Origin: a virus
IMG/VR virus record: IMGVR_UViG_3300043446_001753
Coordinates: 1 to 38,082 of that record
Length of the DNA: 38,082 nucleotides
Direction: 5' to 3' (one strand)
The translations under genes were made by a program, and so were the position numbers. Below are positions 14,276 to 22,508 of the stretch, piece after piece. The notes under the pieces are model-generated. The model was not told the DNA's origin, ran no database searches, and worked only from the letters and a program-made list of their open reading frames with translations. The first letter of the stretch is position 1; the number at the start of each line of letters is the position of its first letter.

Positions 14276-14698
14276 ATGGCCGCACCAACACAAACCGCAA
14301 CGACAACCGCACCGCAAGAACCACGCTGGATTAGCATTGAAGAAGCTGAAAAGCTTGAAAAGCTGCTGTTTAAGAACTACGTCCCCAAAGACGACGAAAA
14401 GTTTGCCAAGAAGTTTTATTATCGAGTTGAATCAATCATTCCATACACTCCTGCTGACTTTTCCGACCCTGACAAGCATCGTTACCATGTGATGATTCAG
14501 AAGTATCACCGAGACAAAACGGAAAAAGTTAATACCAACGATGGCTCAGGCAACTCGCAAGAGATTGAGCGCAATCAGCGCGTAGATTCACACGAAATGC
14601 GTAATGGCAAGTTTGTGTTGATTGATGCACAAGCCAACCGCCTTGTTGATTCAGACGAGTTTAAGAAATCGTTTACGCTCGACACTAACGCAGACTAA
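14276..14698 (+). CDS. Unknown protein, last gene of the portal operon
   Basis: 140 residues, charged, with an alanine/threonine-rich start, a helical EEAEKLEKLLFKNY segment, YRVESIIPYTPADFSDPD and an acidic tail. It is followed 18 bp later by a strong terminator, so the portal operon ends here. No family recognised. Confidence 0.6.
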   Translation: MAAPTQTATTTAPQEPRWISIEEAEKLEKLLFKNYVPKDDEKFAKKFYYRVESIIPYTPADFSDPDKHRYHVMIQKYHRDKTEKVNTNDGSGNSQEIERNQRVDSHEMRNGKFVLIDAQANRLVDSDEFKKSFTLDTNAD

Positions 14699-14716
14699 TC
14701 AGCTTTAAATCCATTG

Positions 14717-14752
14717 CCCCAAGTGCTTAAATGTGCTTGGGGTTCTTTTTTT
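14717..14752 (+). terminator. Strong intrinsic terminator
   Basis: CCCCAAG (14717-14723) and CTTGGGG (14736-14742) pair perfectly around a short AT-rich loop, then TTCTTTTTTT. It separates the portal operon from the capsid operon. Confidence 0.9.
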
Positions 14753-14791
14753 GTCCAAACCACATTCTTCGCCAATTTAGCCCTCTTGGCT

Positions 14792-14819
14792 TTGTGATTT
14801 ATCGTTAACGTGTTATACA
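14792..14819 (+). promoter_or_regulatory. Capsid-operon promoter
   Basis: TTGTGA at 14792-14797, a 16-bp spacer, TATACA at 14814-14819. It stands between the terminator and the start codon at 14829, only 9 nt past the -10, implying a leader of about 2-4 nt. A TAACGT core lies in the spacer. The same -35 sequence appears at 33799. Confidence 0.55.
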
Positions 14820-14828
14820 CACTCACGA

Positions 14829-15908
14829 ATGTTGCAATTTAGCCAACTGACACCCGCCAAGATAGACGTGCAATCTGGCATTATTTACGGCGTATGTGTC
14901 ATGTCTAAGGGGGAAGCCAAAGGTCATAACCTGCTTTTGGATGATTGCTCTATTGACGGTTTTTTGTCGCTTTGCTCATCTCGCAAGGATGGCGTTAAGG
15001 TTCGCTTTGGAAAAGACCACGATGCGGGTGCAGACGACATTAACGGCGCATTGAAGAACTTCCGGCGTGAAGGCGACAAGATTGTTGCCGATATGCACCT
15101 TCTCAAGTCTGACGAGAAGTACAATAAAATAATTGAAATGGCGGAAAAGATGGCGCATGAGTTTGGGCTTTCCGCTTCTACCACGGCTGATGAGGAGCTT
15201 ATCGGTCATGACAGATACGTTCGTTTTACCGAAGTCCATTCAGTTGACATTGTGAGCAATCCAGCGGCGACTAAAGGGCTTTTCTTTTCTCAACAAACCA
15301 ATAACCAAAACAAACACAGCATGAAAAACATCGCTCTTGCTCTTGGTCTGCCCGAAACGGCGACTGAAGCGGAAATCATTGAAGCGTCCAAGCTGGCTCT
15401 GGAAGCCAAGCATAAAATGGATGCAGAATCCAAGAAAAAGCATGAAAAAGGCGAAAAGCACGAAAACAAGTGCGAAGCTGAATACGACGCTGACGCTGAT
15501 GCAGACGCAGAAGCCGATGACGAAGAAAAGGCTAAAAGCAAAAAGAAATTTGAAGCTGTCGAAAAGACTGTTTTGGAACTTTCTGCCAAGCTTAAAGAAA
15601 TTGAATCTAATTCCGAAGCTGCTAAGGCTTCTGCTCACAAGGCGGAAATCGAAAACTTGAAGCTGGAAGCGTCCAAAGACGGCAAAATTATCCCGCTTTC
15701 TGACGAATCTCTCGTCAAGCTGTCCATCCCTGAAATCAAGGATGTGATTGCCAAACTTCCGAAGAACCAAGTCAAGTTGAGCAAAGGCTTTGTTCCCTCG
15801 GCTGACAATAAACCCCTCGACAAGCGCAGTCCTGAATTCAAAGCGCAACTGGCCGCGAAGCGCGAAGAAGGTGCTTTGCTGCTCGGTCAAAAGATGCTCA
15901 AAAACTAA
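14829..15908 (+). CDS. Head maturation protease fused to scaffold
   Basis: 359 residues. The N-terminal about 150 residues resemble phage prohead proteases: KIDVQSGIIYGVCVMSKGEA, a strand with VRFGKDHDAG, then FRREGDKIVADMHLLKSD and HEFGLSAS, ending with VDIVSNPAATKGLF. Histidine in KDHD and serine in GLSAS are the likely catalytic pair. From about residue 165 a highly charged helical scaffold follows, with an acidic DADADADAEADDEE tract and lysine-rich coils. The protein directs capsid assembly and then digests the scaffold. The start is set by the promoter and the homologous N-terminus. Confidence 0.8.
   Translation: MLQFSQLTPAKIDVQSGIIYGVCVMSKGEAKGHNLLLDDCSIDGFLSLCSSRKDGVKVRFGKDHDAGADDINGALKNFRREGDKIVADMHLLKSDEKYNKIIEMAEKMAHEFGLSASTTADEELIGHDRYVRFTEVHSVDIVSNPAATKGLFFSQQTNNQNKHSMKNIALALGLPETATEAEIIEASKLALEAKHKMDAESKKKHEKGEKHENKCEAEYDADADADAEADDEEKAKSKKKFEAVEKTVLELSAKLKEIESNSEAAKASAHKAEIENLKLEASKDGKIIPLSDESLVKLSIPEIKDVIAKLPKNQVKLSKGFVPSADNKPLDKRSPEFKAQLAAKREEGALLLGQKMLKN
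15321..15908 (+). CDS. Probable internal start giving scaffold alone
   Basis: In-frame ATG at residue 165 of the protease-scaffold gene, at the exact join between domains. The 20 bases before it (CAAAACAAACACAGC) resemble the A/C-rich leader of the adjacent major capsid gene (CAAAACACACT). The product, 195 residues, would be scaffold only, as lambda Nu3 is made from inside gene C. Both the position and the leader are seen; the internal initiation is inferred. Confidence 0.5.
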   Translation: MKNIALALGLPETATEAEIIEASKLALEAKHKMDAESKKKHEKGEKHENKCEAEYDADADADAEADDEEKAKSKKKFEAVEKTVLELSAKLKEIESNSEAAKASAHKAEIENLKLEASKDGKIIPLSDESLVKLSIPEIKDVIAKLPKNQVKLSKGFVPSADNKPLDKRSPEFKAQLAAKREEGALLLGQKMLKN

Positions 15909-15920
15909 ACAAAACACACT

Positions 15921-16883
15921 ATGGCAACTACTTCACTGTACGACTTAGCCATCCTTGACCGTGCTGACGAATACACGGGACTTATCGAGGATGTAACCAC
16001 GCTTGCACCTGAATTTGAGGTGTTTAGCGCAATGAAACGCCCCGGCACATGGTACAAGACCGTTAAGCGCACCACGCTTCCCACGGTTCAGTTCCGTAAC
16101 GCCAATGCGGGCACGACTGCTTCCAAGAGCGGTTACAAGAGCGAAATCAAGGAGATGTTCTTCCTCGACGCTCGCCTGAACATGGACGAAGCGGTTTGGG
16201 AAGCGGATTCCGCTCACCTTGGCTCGCTCTGGCAGCTTGAAGCGGCTGGCGCGGTTCGCGCAGCTTCTATCTTGATTGGTCAACAGACTTGGTACGGCAC
16301 TTCCGCTGATAGCTCCGGCTTCACTGGCATTCGTTCTCAGTTGGCCGATTCTGTCGCCGCTGGTGGCACGACCAATTCAACCTCGGCTTATCTCGTCTGG
16401 ATGGATGAGAAAGAAGGCGTTCGCTACGATGTGGGCATGGATGGGCAGTTTGCCATTTCCGCCCCGTTCCGCCAACAGATTGTTGACCCGAACGATTCTA
16501 CCAAGGCTTACTTTGCCTACGTTGGCAATTTGAAGTCTTGGATTGGTTTGAACGTCCTGTCCAACCTCTCGGCTTGGGCTGTCACTGGTGTTACCTCGAC
16601 CTCGACGCAATGGTTGACCGATGACCGCGCTTCTCAGCTTTTGGCTAAGATTCCGGTTGCTCGCCGCAACAATCTGCGCTGGTTCATCAACCGCACGACT
16701 CAGAGCGTTCTGAACCGTAGCCGTACCACCATCAACCCCGGTATCACCACTTACAGCGCAGCCTACTCGATGCAGCCTGCCGATGCGGGTGGCCGTCCGG
16801 CGTTTGCTCCGCTGCCTGAAACCTGCTTGGGTTATCCCATCACGTTGACGGACTCGATTCTGAACACTGAAACCAACAGCTAA
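15921..16883 (+). CDS. Major capsid protein
   Basis: 320 residues. Located directly after the protease-scaffold, highly expressed-type composition, with the opening TSLYDLAILDRADEYTGLIE, LAPEFEVFSA and later RRNNLRWFINRTTQSVLNRS and PLPETCLGYPITLTDSI segments found in one group of phage coat proteins. The HK97 fold is assumed from context and length, not shown directly. The leader AAACAAAACACACT lacks a Shine-Dalgarno sequence. Confidence 0.82.
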   Translation: MATTSLYDLAILDRADEYTGLIEDVTTLAPEFEVFSAMKRPGTWYKTVKRTTLPTVQFRNANAGTTASKSGYKSEIKEMFFLDARLNMDEAVWEADSAHLGSLWQLEAAGAVRAASILIGQQTWYGTSADSSGFTGIRSQLADSVAAGGTTNSTSAYLVWMDEKEGVRYDVGMDGQFAISAPFRQQIVDPNDSTKAYFAYVGNLKSWIGLNVLSNLSAWAVTGVTSTSTQWLTDDRASQLLAKIPVARRNNLRWFINRTTQSVLNRSRTTINPGITTYSAAYSMQPADAGGRPAFAPLPETCLGYPITLTDSILNTETNS

Positions 16884-16902
16884 TCCTTAGAAAACACACA
16901 TT

Positions 16903-17367
16903 ATGAGCGTTTCATTTACTGGACTGACTCCTAGCAACTTGCCGACGAATCAACGTGCGGTATTGGATGCTAACTACATCATCACACGCGCCTTGCCTGA
17001 TTCCGCCTCGGCCACCGTCAATAGCTCGTCTATTGACTTGGGCGATGCCGTGAGCGGTATTCCGTATGCGACCACCGAAACCATCAATCTGCAAGTTCTC
17101 GCTCCTGCGCTGACTACGACCATCCTGCCGGATACCCGCACGATGAGCTACGTCATTGCGGATAGCGCGGACAATAGCTCGTTTACGGCTATCGGTACGC
17201 TGGCTACGCAGACCCAAACGGGCGCAAGCTCGGCTGGTGCTTCTGCCGCCACCTACACGTTCAAGTTGCCGCCGAATACGCGCCGTTACGTCCGCCTTCA
17301 GATTACTTCTGGGGCTTCGACTACGAATGCCTCGGCTACGACGGCCACGTTGCAGTTGGTGTTTTAA
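16903..17367 (+). CDS. Capsid decoration/stabilisation protein, Bbp16-like
   Basis: 154 residues, beta-rich and low in charge. The order IDLGDAVSG, LQVLAPALTT, SADNSSFTAIGTL and LPPNTRRYVRLQIT resembles a group of capsid-surface proteins (Bbp16-like) in which a deviation-style strand pattern ends with a YVRL motif. Position after the coat gene supports this. Leader AGAAAACACACATT matches that of the coat gene. Confidence 0.65.
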   Translation: MSVSFTGLTPSNLPTNQRAVLDANYIITRALPDSASATVNSSSIDLGDAVSGIPYATTETINLQVLAPALTTTILPDTRTMSYVIADSADNSSFTAIGTLATQTQTGASSAGASAATYTFKLPPNTRRYVRLQITSGASTTNASATTATLQLVF

Positions 17368-17380
17368 TCCAACTAAGGCG

Positions 17381-17773
17381 ATGAAAAGCCTATACACATT
17401 GATTGTGACCCTCGCCGTCATAGGGGCGGCGAGGGCGCAAGATTTGGTTACGGTTGTGCCTGAGAATCAGGCTTTTAACGTGTATTCTACGAATTACGTT
17501 TTCAGCCGCTTTACCAATGCCGCGCCTAGCAATGTTGTGTTGTTGGCTACCAGCCCGTCTTTGTATCACACCATCCATTTCTATCCTACGGGTGTTTGCT
17601 CGTATGCGGTGGATAAAAGTTTGGATAACACAAATTGGGTGCTTGGGACAACCACAGCTATTGCGGCTGGCGTGGTGACTGAATCAACGGTTACTGGCAA
17701 GGAAGGTTACTTGCGAATCCGTATTCAAGGCACAAACGTAGGCGGTGGAATCAACTATTTGGGTGGACGATGA
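17381..17773 (+). CDS. Signal-peptide protein in the capsid operon
   Basis: 130 residues. N-terminus is a standard Sec signal: basic MKS, hydrophobic LYTLIVTLAVIGA, then ARA with cleavage before QD. The mature part is beta-rich (VPENQAFNVYSTNYVFSRF). AAGGCG precedes the ATG. It is in the capsid operon but would be exported, so it could be a periplasmic or surface protein rather than a virion part. It overlaps the next gene as ATGA. Unknown family. Confidence 0.7.
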   Translation: MKSLYTLIVTLAVIGAARAQDLVTVVPENQAFNVYSTNYVFSRFTNAAPSNVVLLATSPSLYHTIHFYPTGVCSYAVDKSLDNTNWVLGTTTAIAAGVVTESTVTGKEGYLRIRIQGTNVGGGINYLGGR

Positions 17774-18108
17774 AAAAAGCATTTCTCTTGTTGTTGGTTT
17801 TGCCGTTTGTGGCGGTGGCGCAGCAGAAAACCGTTAGCCCATTGAAGATTGATGCGGGTGATGGTCAAAACGCTGCGCTCACCATCGTTGCAACCAATCA
17901 ATATGCTCCTTTGATTGCCGTGAATAATGGCACAACCAGCATTTTGACGGTTAGCAGCAATGGTGTGCTAACCATGAGTTCTACCAACGGCCAGTTTGTT
18001 TTTGGTGCAACCAATTCTGCTCCTGCGACTACCAACACGGTAAGCGCATGGGTAACGGTGTCGGTGGCTAATAACACCAACACATATAAATTGCCGCTTT
18101 ATCGCTAA
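17770..18108 (+). CDS. Second signal-peptide protein in the capsid operon
   Basis: 112 residues. MKKAFLLLLVLPFVAVAQQ is a clear Sec signal with AVA cleavage. The mature segment is asparagine/threonine-rich beta sequence (TNQYAPLIAVNNGTTSI), with repeats resembling those of the fibre protein at 27666. It is coupled to the previous signal-peptide gene. Together they look like an exported pair; whether they reach the virion is unknown. Confidence 0.7.
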   Translation: MKKAFLLLLVLPFVAVAQQKTVSPLKIDAGDGQNAALTIVATNQYAPLIAVNNGTTSILTVSSNGVLTMSSTNGQFVFGATNSAPATTNTVSAWVTVSVANNTNTYKLPLYR

Positions 18109-18113
18109 AGCGA

Positions 18114-18175
18114 GCTATTGGGGAATAGCAAAAGATATAGGCTCACTCCCCGTTAAAAGGAAGTGAGCCTTTGCT
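18114..18175 (+). terminator. Capsid-operon terminator with preceding hairpin
   Basis: First hairpin GCTATT-GGGG-AATAGC at 18114-18129. Second, a perfect 9-bp stem AGGCTCACT (18139-18147) with AGTGAGCCT (18162-18170), followed by TTTGCTGTT, a weak U-tract. Gene spacing supports a transcript end here. Confidence 0.65.
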
Positions 18176-18230
18176 GTTGAGCAATGAATCCCCACAAAGC
18201 CAACAGCATAAATTTAACATACAGTAAGCC

Positions 18231-18671
18231 ATGAGTCAATATACCAACAAGGCTGCGGTTCTTGGAGAAATCCAAGAGCCTGACTTAATCGCATTGACCG
18301 ATGACTCTCGGCTTGGCGTGGTGAATGATACCATTCTTGACCAAATCATAACCAATGCCAGCGGCTACATTGATTCCAAGTTAGCCAACATCTACGGTTC
18401 GCAGATTCCGTTTAACCCGATTCCATCGTCTGTCGCTAGCATGGCGTTAACGATAACGTGCTATCGGTTGCTGCGTCGTCGAGAAGTGCCGGATGAAAAG
18501 AACAAGTTTGCTGAATCGTGGAATGACGTTAAAGAGTTCTTGGACAAAGTGAACAAGGGCGAAGCGATGATTGACGACATTGTTGAGCGTGATTTTGCTC
18601 AAGTCGCCTACACTCGTCGCAGCACCACGTTTGGAACAGCAAGCAGCAATTTTCCGGCAACCACGTTATGA
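18231..18671 (+). CDS. Head-tail connector, DUF1320 / Mu gp36-like
   Basis: 146 residues. Matches the small helical adaptor pattern: LIALTDDS, ILDQIITNASGYIDSKLANIY, MALTITCYRLLRRREVPDE and NDVKEFLDKVNKGE. These proteins sit under the portal. The leader TTTAACATACAGTAAGCC just before the ATG resembles that of 27666. Overlaps the next gene as ATGA. Confidence 0.8.
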   Translation: MSQYTNKAAVLGEIQEPDLIALTDDSRLGVVNDTILDQIITNASGYIDSKLANIYGSQIPFNPIPSSVASMALTITCYRLLRRREVPDEKNKFAESWNDVKEFLDKVNKGEAMIDDIVERDFAQVAYTRRSTTFGTASSNFPATTL

Positions 18672-19120
18672 CCGCCGAGATTTACATAGATTCTCAAGCG
18701 TTTGCAAGCAGCATAATGGCTGAGTTCAATCGTGTAAAGATTCCGTGTCAGGCGGCTATGGCTGAGGCGGTAATGGAAACTACGCGCAATAACTTTGGTC
18801 AATCTGGCGAAGATAGGCCAGTTGAATGGGAAGCGTTGAAAGACTCGCGTTATGCTAAGAAAGTGGGGCGTGATTACGCCACGCTTAACCTTAACGGCGA
18901 ATTAGAGTCGTCTATTACATTTGACGGCTCTAATGCCGATGCTGCGGTGGTTTATTGCGACAATGAGCCTGTGTATGCCACAGCGCATCAATATGGCGAA
19001 GGCAGGATGCCAGAACGTCCGTTTTTTCCGATTGTCCCTATGTCCAACGAGCTTACGCCAACCATGCAGGCTAAATGCTTGGATGTATGTGATAGGACTT
19101 TGACCGAGCTTTTGAAATAA
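18668..19120 (+). CDS. Virion morphogenesis / tail completion protein, Mu gpG-like
   Basis: 150 residues. Contains the family pattern NNFGQSGEDRPVEWEALKDS with YAKKVGRDYATLNLNGEL-like turns, and a terminal HQYGEGRMPERPFFPI segment found in Mu gpG-type proteins. Acts at the head-tail joint. Its stop abuts the next ATG. Confidence 0.78.
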   Translation: MTAEIYIDSQAFASSIMAEFNRVKIPCQAAMAEAVMETTRNNFGQSGEDRPVEWEALKDSRYAKKVGRDYATLNLNGELESSITFDGSNADAAVVYCDNEPVYATAHQYGEGRMPERPFFPIVPMSNELTPTMQAKCLDVCDRTLTELLK

Positions 19121-19620
19121 TGGCACTAGCACGTCCAATAACGATTTCCCAAGAGGCAAAACTCATACAAGAGGAATTGCAGACTTGGGTACGTCAATAC
19201 GGAGGCACGGCGGCGGTGGTGTCCAACCTTAAAGAGCTTTGGAATCAGGCTTCCATGAATAGCCAAGTTCCGCGCATCTTGATTTGTTACAACGGCGAAA
19301 CCGCTCGCGGTACGTTCTCGCAAATATCAACTTGGCACAGGGTTGACCGTTCTTGGTTGATTGCGGTCACTAAGGGGCGCGGGTATTACTCTAACCGTGG
19401 CGATTCTTTGTCAAACGGATTGAACGTGGAAATGCCATTGTTCGATGCCGTAGAAAATGTTCGGGATGTGGTGCGCTTTATGCAAAACATAAGCGAGGAA
19501 ACACCATCTCCCGACTATCGGTCAACCAAACCTATGCAAATGGGCAACCTTGTCATTGACGGGTATCTGATTGAGATAACCACTGCCAACGACATTCCTA
19601 GTAATTTAACAACTGAATAA
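19120..19620 (+). CDS. Putative tail terminator protein, DUF1834/Mu gp37-type neighbourhood
   Basis: 166 residues. Order of genes (adaptor, completion, this one, tail tube) matches tail terminators. Segments RVDRSWLIAVTKGRGY and ENVRDVVRFMQNI fit the alpha/beta fold of that class, but there is no decisive motif. Confidence 0.55.
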   Translation: MALARPITISQEAKLIQEELQTWVRQYGGTAAVVSNLKELWNQASMNSQVPRILICYNGETARGTFSQISTWHRVDRSWLIAVTKGRGYYSNRGDSLSNGLNVEMPLFDAVENVRDVVRFMQNISEETPSPDYRSTKPMQMGNLVIDGYLIEITTANDIPSNLTTE

Positions 19621-19625
19621 AACTT

Positions 19626-20087
19626 ATGGCATCACCAACAACAACATCAGCAGGCTACGGATTAAACAACGGCGGAGATTCATACGGCATTACTACCCTT
19701 GTTTGGGGCACAGACGGTCTATTGACCAGTCCCGCTCCGGGACAGCCCTACGCCGGAACTGGCTATTACATCGTTGAATCCGTTGACCAAGAAACCGACA
19801 ACGAAGTGATTTACGGCGAAAATGGCACAGGACAAAAGGCTTGGCGCGTTAATATCGTCAATGGTCAAAAATGGACACTTTCGGTTCAAGACGACACAGG
19901 AATGACTGCGCCTAAAGTTGGCAATACGGTCAATATCCGTGACGGTGGTGCTTTGATTGATAACACGGTTGGAGCGGTTTATACGGCAGTGATTGTTTCC
20001 AGTGGCGAACGCTTTACCCGCAAAGGTGCGGCTATGCGTAACCTGACTGTTGAAAATTTATTGCTCGTTGACGCGCAACCTTCTTAA
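19626..20087 (+). CDS. Putative major tail tube protein
   Basis: 153 residues, beta-rich with glycine and asparagine turns (GYGLNNGGDSYGITTLVWGT, WTLSVQDDTGM, GERFTRKGAAMRNLTVENLL). Located just before the tail-assembly chaperones and tape measure, the usual place for the tube gene. Identification rests mainly on position. Confidence 0.55.
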   Translation: MASPTTTSAGYGLNNGGDSYGITTLVWGTDGLLTSPAPGQPYAGTGYYIVESVDQETDNEVIYGENGTGQKAWRVNIVNGQKWTLSVQDDTGMTAPKVGNTVNIRDGGALIDNTVGAVYTAVIVSSGERFTRKGAAMRNLTVENLLLVDAQPS

Positions 20088-20093
20088 TAGTTT

Positions 20094-20606
20094 ATGAATG
20101 GGGATACTAAACTACCAGCGGGCTTGCAGGAGAAAATCCAGCAAGCGGCACAAGAGAAGCAAGACGCAGCACAAGCTAACGCAATCCCCTTTCCGGGGGC
20201 TTTGCGCGATGCTTTTTCGCCTGAGCAAAACATTCAAGTAGGCCAATACACGGTTCGCCCGTTTTACGAGCTTGACTTTGAGGTTTTGCAGATGGTTGAC
20301 CACCCACTAGCTCGCATGGCTCTTGGTGGCGACAAGTTCGGCGAAAAACTGCAAGACCTTCGCGGCAGATACGCTTGGGTTGCCTGCTGGCTACTGACTC
20401 ACTCGCTAGATGAAGTGGACGAGGTGTCCCAAAAGGGCGCGGAAAGCGTCCTAGCGGCCTCTAGGCGCGAGTTTGGGCGCAAGCAGCTAGGCGATGTGCT
20501 GGAAGTCTCTAAAGCCGTCCTAGAACAGTTTGGACGCTATTTCGCCACGGTGGTAGGACTAGTGCCTGCCGAGGAAGAAGAAGGCAAGCAGTCAAAAAAA
20601 GCGTAA
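20094..20606 (+). CDS. Tail assembly chaperone, short form (gpG-like)
   Basis: 170 residues, helical and acidic (PFYELDFEVLQMVDHPLARM, LRGRYAWVACWLLTHS, then a basic-acidic tail EEEEGKQSKKA). It ends at TAA 20604-20606, six codons before which ribosomes meet a slippery run. It precedes the tape measure gene, as chaperones do, and should coat the tape measure during tail assembly. Confidence 0.75.
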   Translation: MNGDTKLPAGLQEKIQQAAQEKQDAAQANAIPFPGALRDAFSPEQNIQVGQYTVRPFYELDFEVLQMVDHPLARMALGGDKFGEKLQDLRGRYAWVACWLLTHSLDEVDEVSQKGAESVLAASRREFGRKQLGDVLEVSKAVLEQFGRYFATVVGLVPAEEEEGKQSKKA

Positions 20607-20842
20607 GCCCGCTTCCTAGAGATGGGTGGGGGTGGGCGTTTGAGAAGCGATGCCGATTGATGCAAGCGTTTGGTTGGAATCCTGAATATATCAGGAAAGG
20701 CATTACCGGAGCGCAGGGATGGGCGTACTACGCTTGGGCAACGGCTCAAGAATCGGCAAAATGGATGCAACCGCCTAGTGAACCTAAAAATGGGTATGTG
20801 TCTCAGGAAATAGAAAGAATTAAAAATGTCCGCAGAGCTTAA
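20094..20842 (+). CDS. Tail assembly chaperone, frameshifted long form (gpGT-like)
   Basis: A -1 shift at A AAA AAA (20594-20600) joins 169 codons of the short form to 80 further codons (reading AGC from 20600) that run without a stop to 20842. The added part begins SVSPLPRDGWGWAFEKRCRL and continues QAFGWNPEYIRKGITGAQGW. Predicted length 249 residues. The frame relation, absence of stops and position before the tape measure are exactly those of lambda G/GT. No independent start is needed for the downstream frame. Confidence 0.78.
20594..20649 (+). promoter_or_regulatory. Programmed -1 frameshift signal
   Basis: Slippery heptamer A-AAA-AAA at 20594-20600 in the required frame. Nine bases later CGCTTC (20610-20615) pairs perfectly with GAAGCG (20644-20649), and the loop is G-rich (GGGTGGGGGTGGG), so it could form a tighter structure. 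Stop codon of the short form lies between site and stem. Confidence 0.75.
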
Positions 20843-21950
20843 CGTACAAGTAAAACTGAATCTCCTAGAGGGGGAAGTTAAGGGGCTTGCTGAAAAGGTC
20901 AACAAGTCTATCGGCGGTATTTTAAACAGACCATTGCAGCCGTCTCAATCTCCGCAAATCAGGGAAGAAGATAAGAAGGCGGTTGAAAAGCTAAAGCAAT
21001 TAAATAAACAAGGCATTTCATTAGCTGACGCTGCCGCCGGAATGTTGCGCTCTTTGTTGATTTATCGCGCCATATCTGAAACATTAAAAATGTTTAAGGC
21101 TGCTTTAGATTCAATTACATCTTCATTTGAAAAAGCCAAAAAGCTATACGTTGGTGGTGCTTTGTCTGGTTTTGGAACAAAGCTTCAAGCAAATAGAACT
21201 TCGGTTGCTCAAATATTGGGAGTTAATGAAAATGATTTAATGCGTTTTGGTGAAGCCTACAAGACTTATAGCCGCAAAATAGAAATAGCTATTAACGCCA
21301 TTTCTAAAAACGCTAGAACATTAGCCGAAACAAATATGCAGTTTGAAGTGATGAAAGTTAAGGTTAGCGCAGTTGCTTCAGATTTAGCCACTAAATTAAA
21401 ACCAGCTTTTGACCATTGGATTGAAGGCGTTGAAATTATGGCTGATTGGATGCTGAAACATTTTCCGGGTATTGGAAATCAATCAAAAACAGAAGCATTT
21501 TCTAATCAATACCAACAAAATTCACAACTTTTTGATACTTTGGCTCAAAAAATGAATCGTTATTCTGTTTATGGAAGAGATAAATACGGCAATCAAAACT
21601 ATAACGAAATCATTGGTGCTTTATCAAAACATTCAGAAAAATCAAGAAAACTTCTTTACAAAGAGTCTGGAATAGACATTTCCGGTCAAACCGTTATTGA
21701 AAGATTGCTTAAAGAATACAAAGGTTTGGGCAAAGAATCAAAAGGTCTTACTCCACAAATGAAGCAATTAGGTGCTTCTGCTTGGGAAAAAATGGGCTTA
21801 GTAATTGGCGGCACAGGTGGAACTAATTACGCGCAGCAAACCGCAACCAACACTAAAAACACAAGCAATCTATTAAAAGAACTTAAAAAGTCTTTAGATT
21901 CTCAACAGCGCGGCGGAAACGTATTTCAATCTCATCCATCTTTAGCATAA
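20826..21950 (+). CDS. Tape measure protein, short
   Basis: 374 residues, helix-rich with a hydrophobic ADAAAGMLRSLLIYRAISETL segment near residue 75 and coiled-coil regions. Overlaps the chaperone stop by 17 bp. At roughly 0.15 nm per residue a tail near 55-60 nm is expected, short for a siphovirus. Composition is more AT-rich than the neighbouring head genes. Confidence 0.72.
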   Translation: MSAELNVQVKLNLLEGEVKGLAEKVNKSIGGILNRPLQPSQSPQIREEDKKAVEKLKQLNKQGISLADAAAGMLRSLLIYRAISETLKMFKAALDSITSSFEKAKKLYVGGALSGFGTKLQANRTSVAQILGVNENDLMRFGEAYKTYSRKIEIAINAISKNARTLAETNMQFEVMKVKVSAVASDLATKLKPAFDHWIEGVEIMADWMLKHFPGIGNQSKTEAFSNQYQQNSQLFDTLAQKMNRYSVYGRDKYGNQNYNEIIGALSKHSEKSRKLLYKESGIDISGQTVIERLLKEYKGLGKESKGLTPQMKQLGASAWEKMGLVIGGTGGTNYAQQTATNTKNTSNLLKELKKSLDSQQRGGNVFQSHPSLA

Positions 21951-21952
21951 TT

Positions 21953-22507
21953 ATGAAAGGCATTACTACAACAGTCAACGGCAGCGCGATTTCGCTTAAC
22001 CTGTATCCCGCAACAGTCACGCCTACGCAGCCTTCACGTCAAGTTTCCGTAGGCCAGTTTCCGGCCAACAACCCCAACTTCTCTCGCATCCTGCAAATCA
22101 GCGATGAGTTTGTGTTTGTCAAATACGGCACTTATGCGGTGGGCATACCGCTTACTACGATTGTTGCTTTGGCGTTGACGCAAGAGCCGGGGTTGACTTG
22201 GACACCGCCTGTTATCCTAACACAGCCGGAAAACGCGTCAACTACGGTTGGCAATCCGACAACTTTCACCGTTGAAGCAGGCAGTGAGTACACCATGACG
22301 TATCAATGGGAGTATTCAGCCGACAATGACACTTGGGCAGCATTGACCAACACGGGTGCTTATTCCAACGTCACCACCGCAGAAATGACGGTACAGCCAA
22401 CGGATTTGACGCTTAATGGATACTATTACCGTTGCGTTGTAACCGATAATGCGACCAGCCCCGGTTCAGTAACCAGCAACGCCGCCATCTTAACCGTAAC
22501 CGCTTAA
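21953..22507 (+). CDS. Tail protein with C-terminal immunoglobulin-like domain
   Basis: 184 residues. About residues 80-184 are an Ig-like fold: ILTQPENASTTVGNPTTFTV, then YQWEYSADNDTWAAL and YYRCVVTDNA, with the Y-x-C and W pattern typical of I-set domains. The N-terminal part is a short beta domain. Surface Ig domains in phages are thought to bind carbohydrate weakly. Sits just after the tape measure, so a tail-tip or tube-decorating role is likely. Confidence 0.65.
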   Translation: MKGITTTVNGSAISLNLYPATVTPTQPSRQVSVGQFPANNPNFSRILQISDEFVFVKYGTYAVGIPLTTIVALALTQEPGLTWTPPVILTQPENASTTVGNPTTFTVEAGSEYTMTYQWEYSADNDTWAALTNTGAYSNVTTAEMTVQPTDLTLNGYYYRCVVTDNATSPGSVTSNAAILTVTA

Positions 22508-22508
22508 T

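Noticed and set aside
15240-15917. Phenylalanine-rich minus-strand frame opposite the scaffold
   Set aside because: Antisense of lysine- and glutamate-rich codons; not a real membrane protein.
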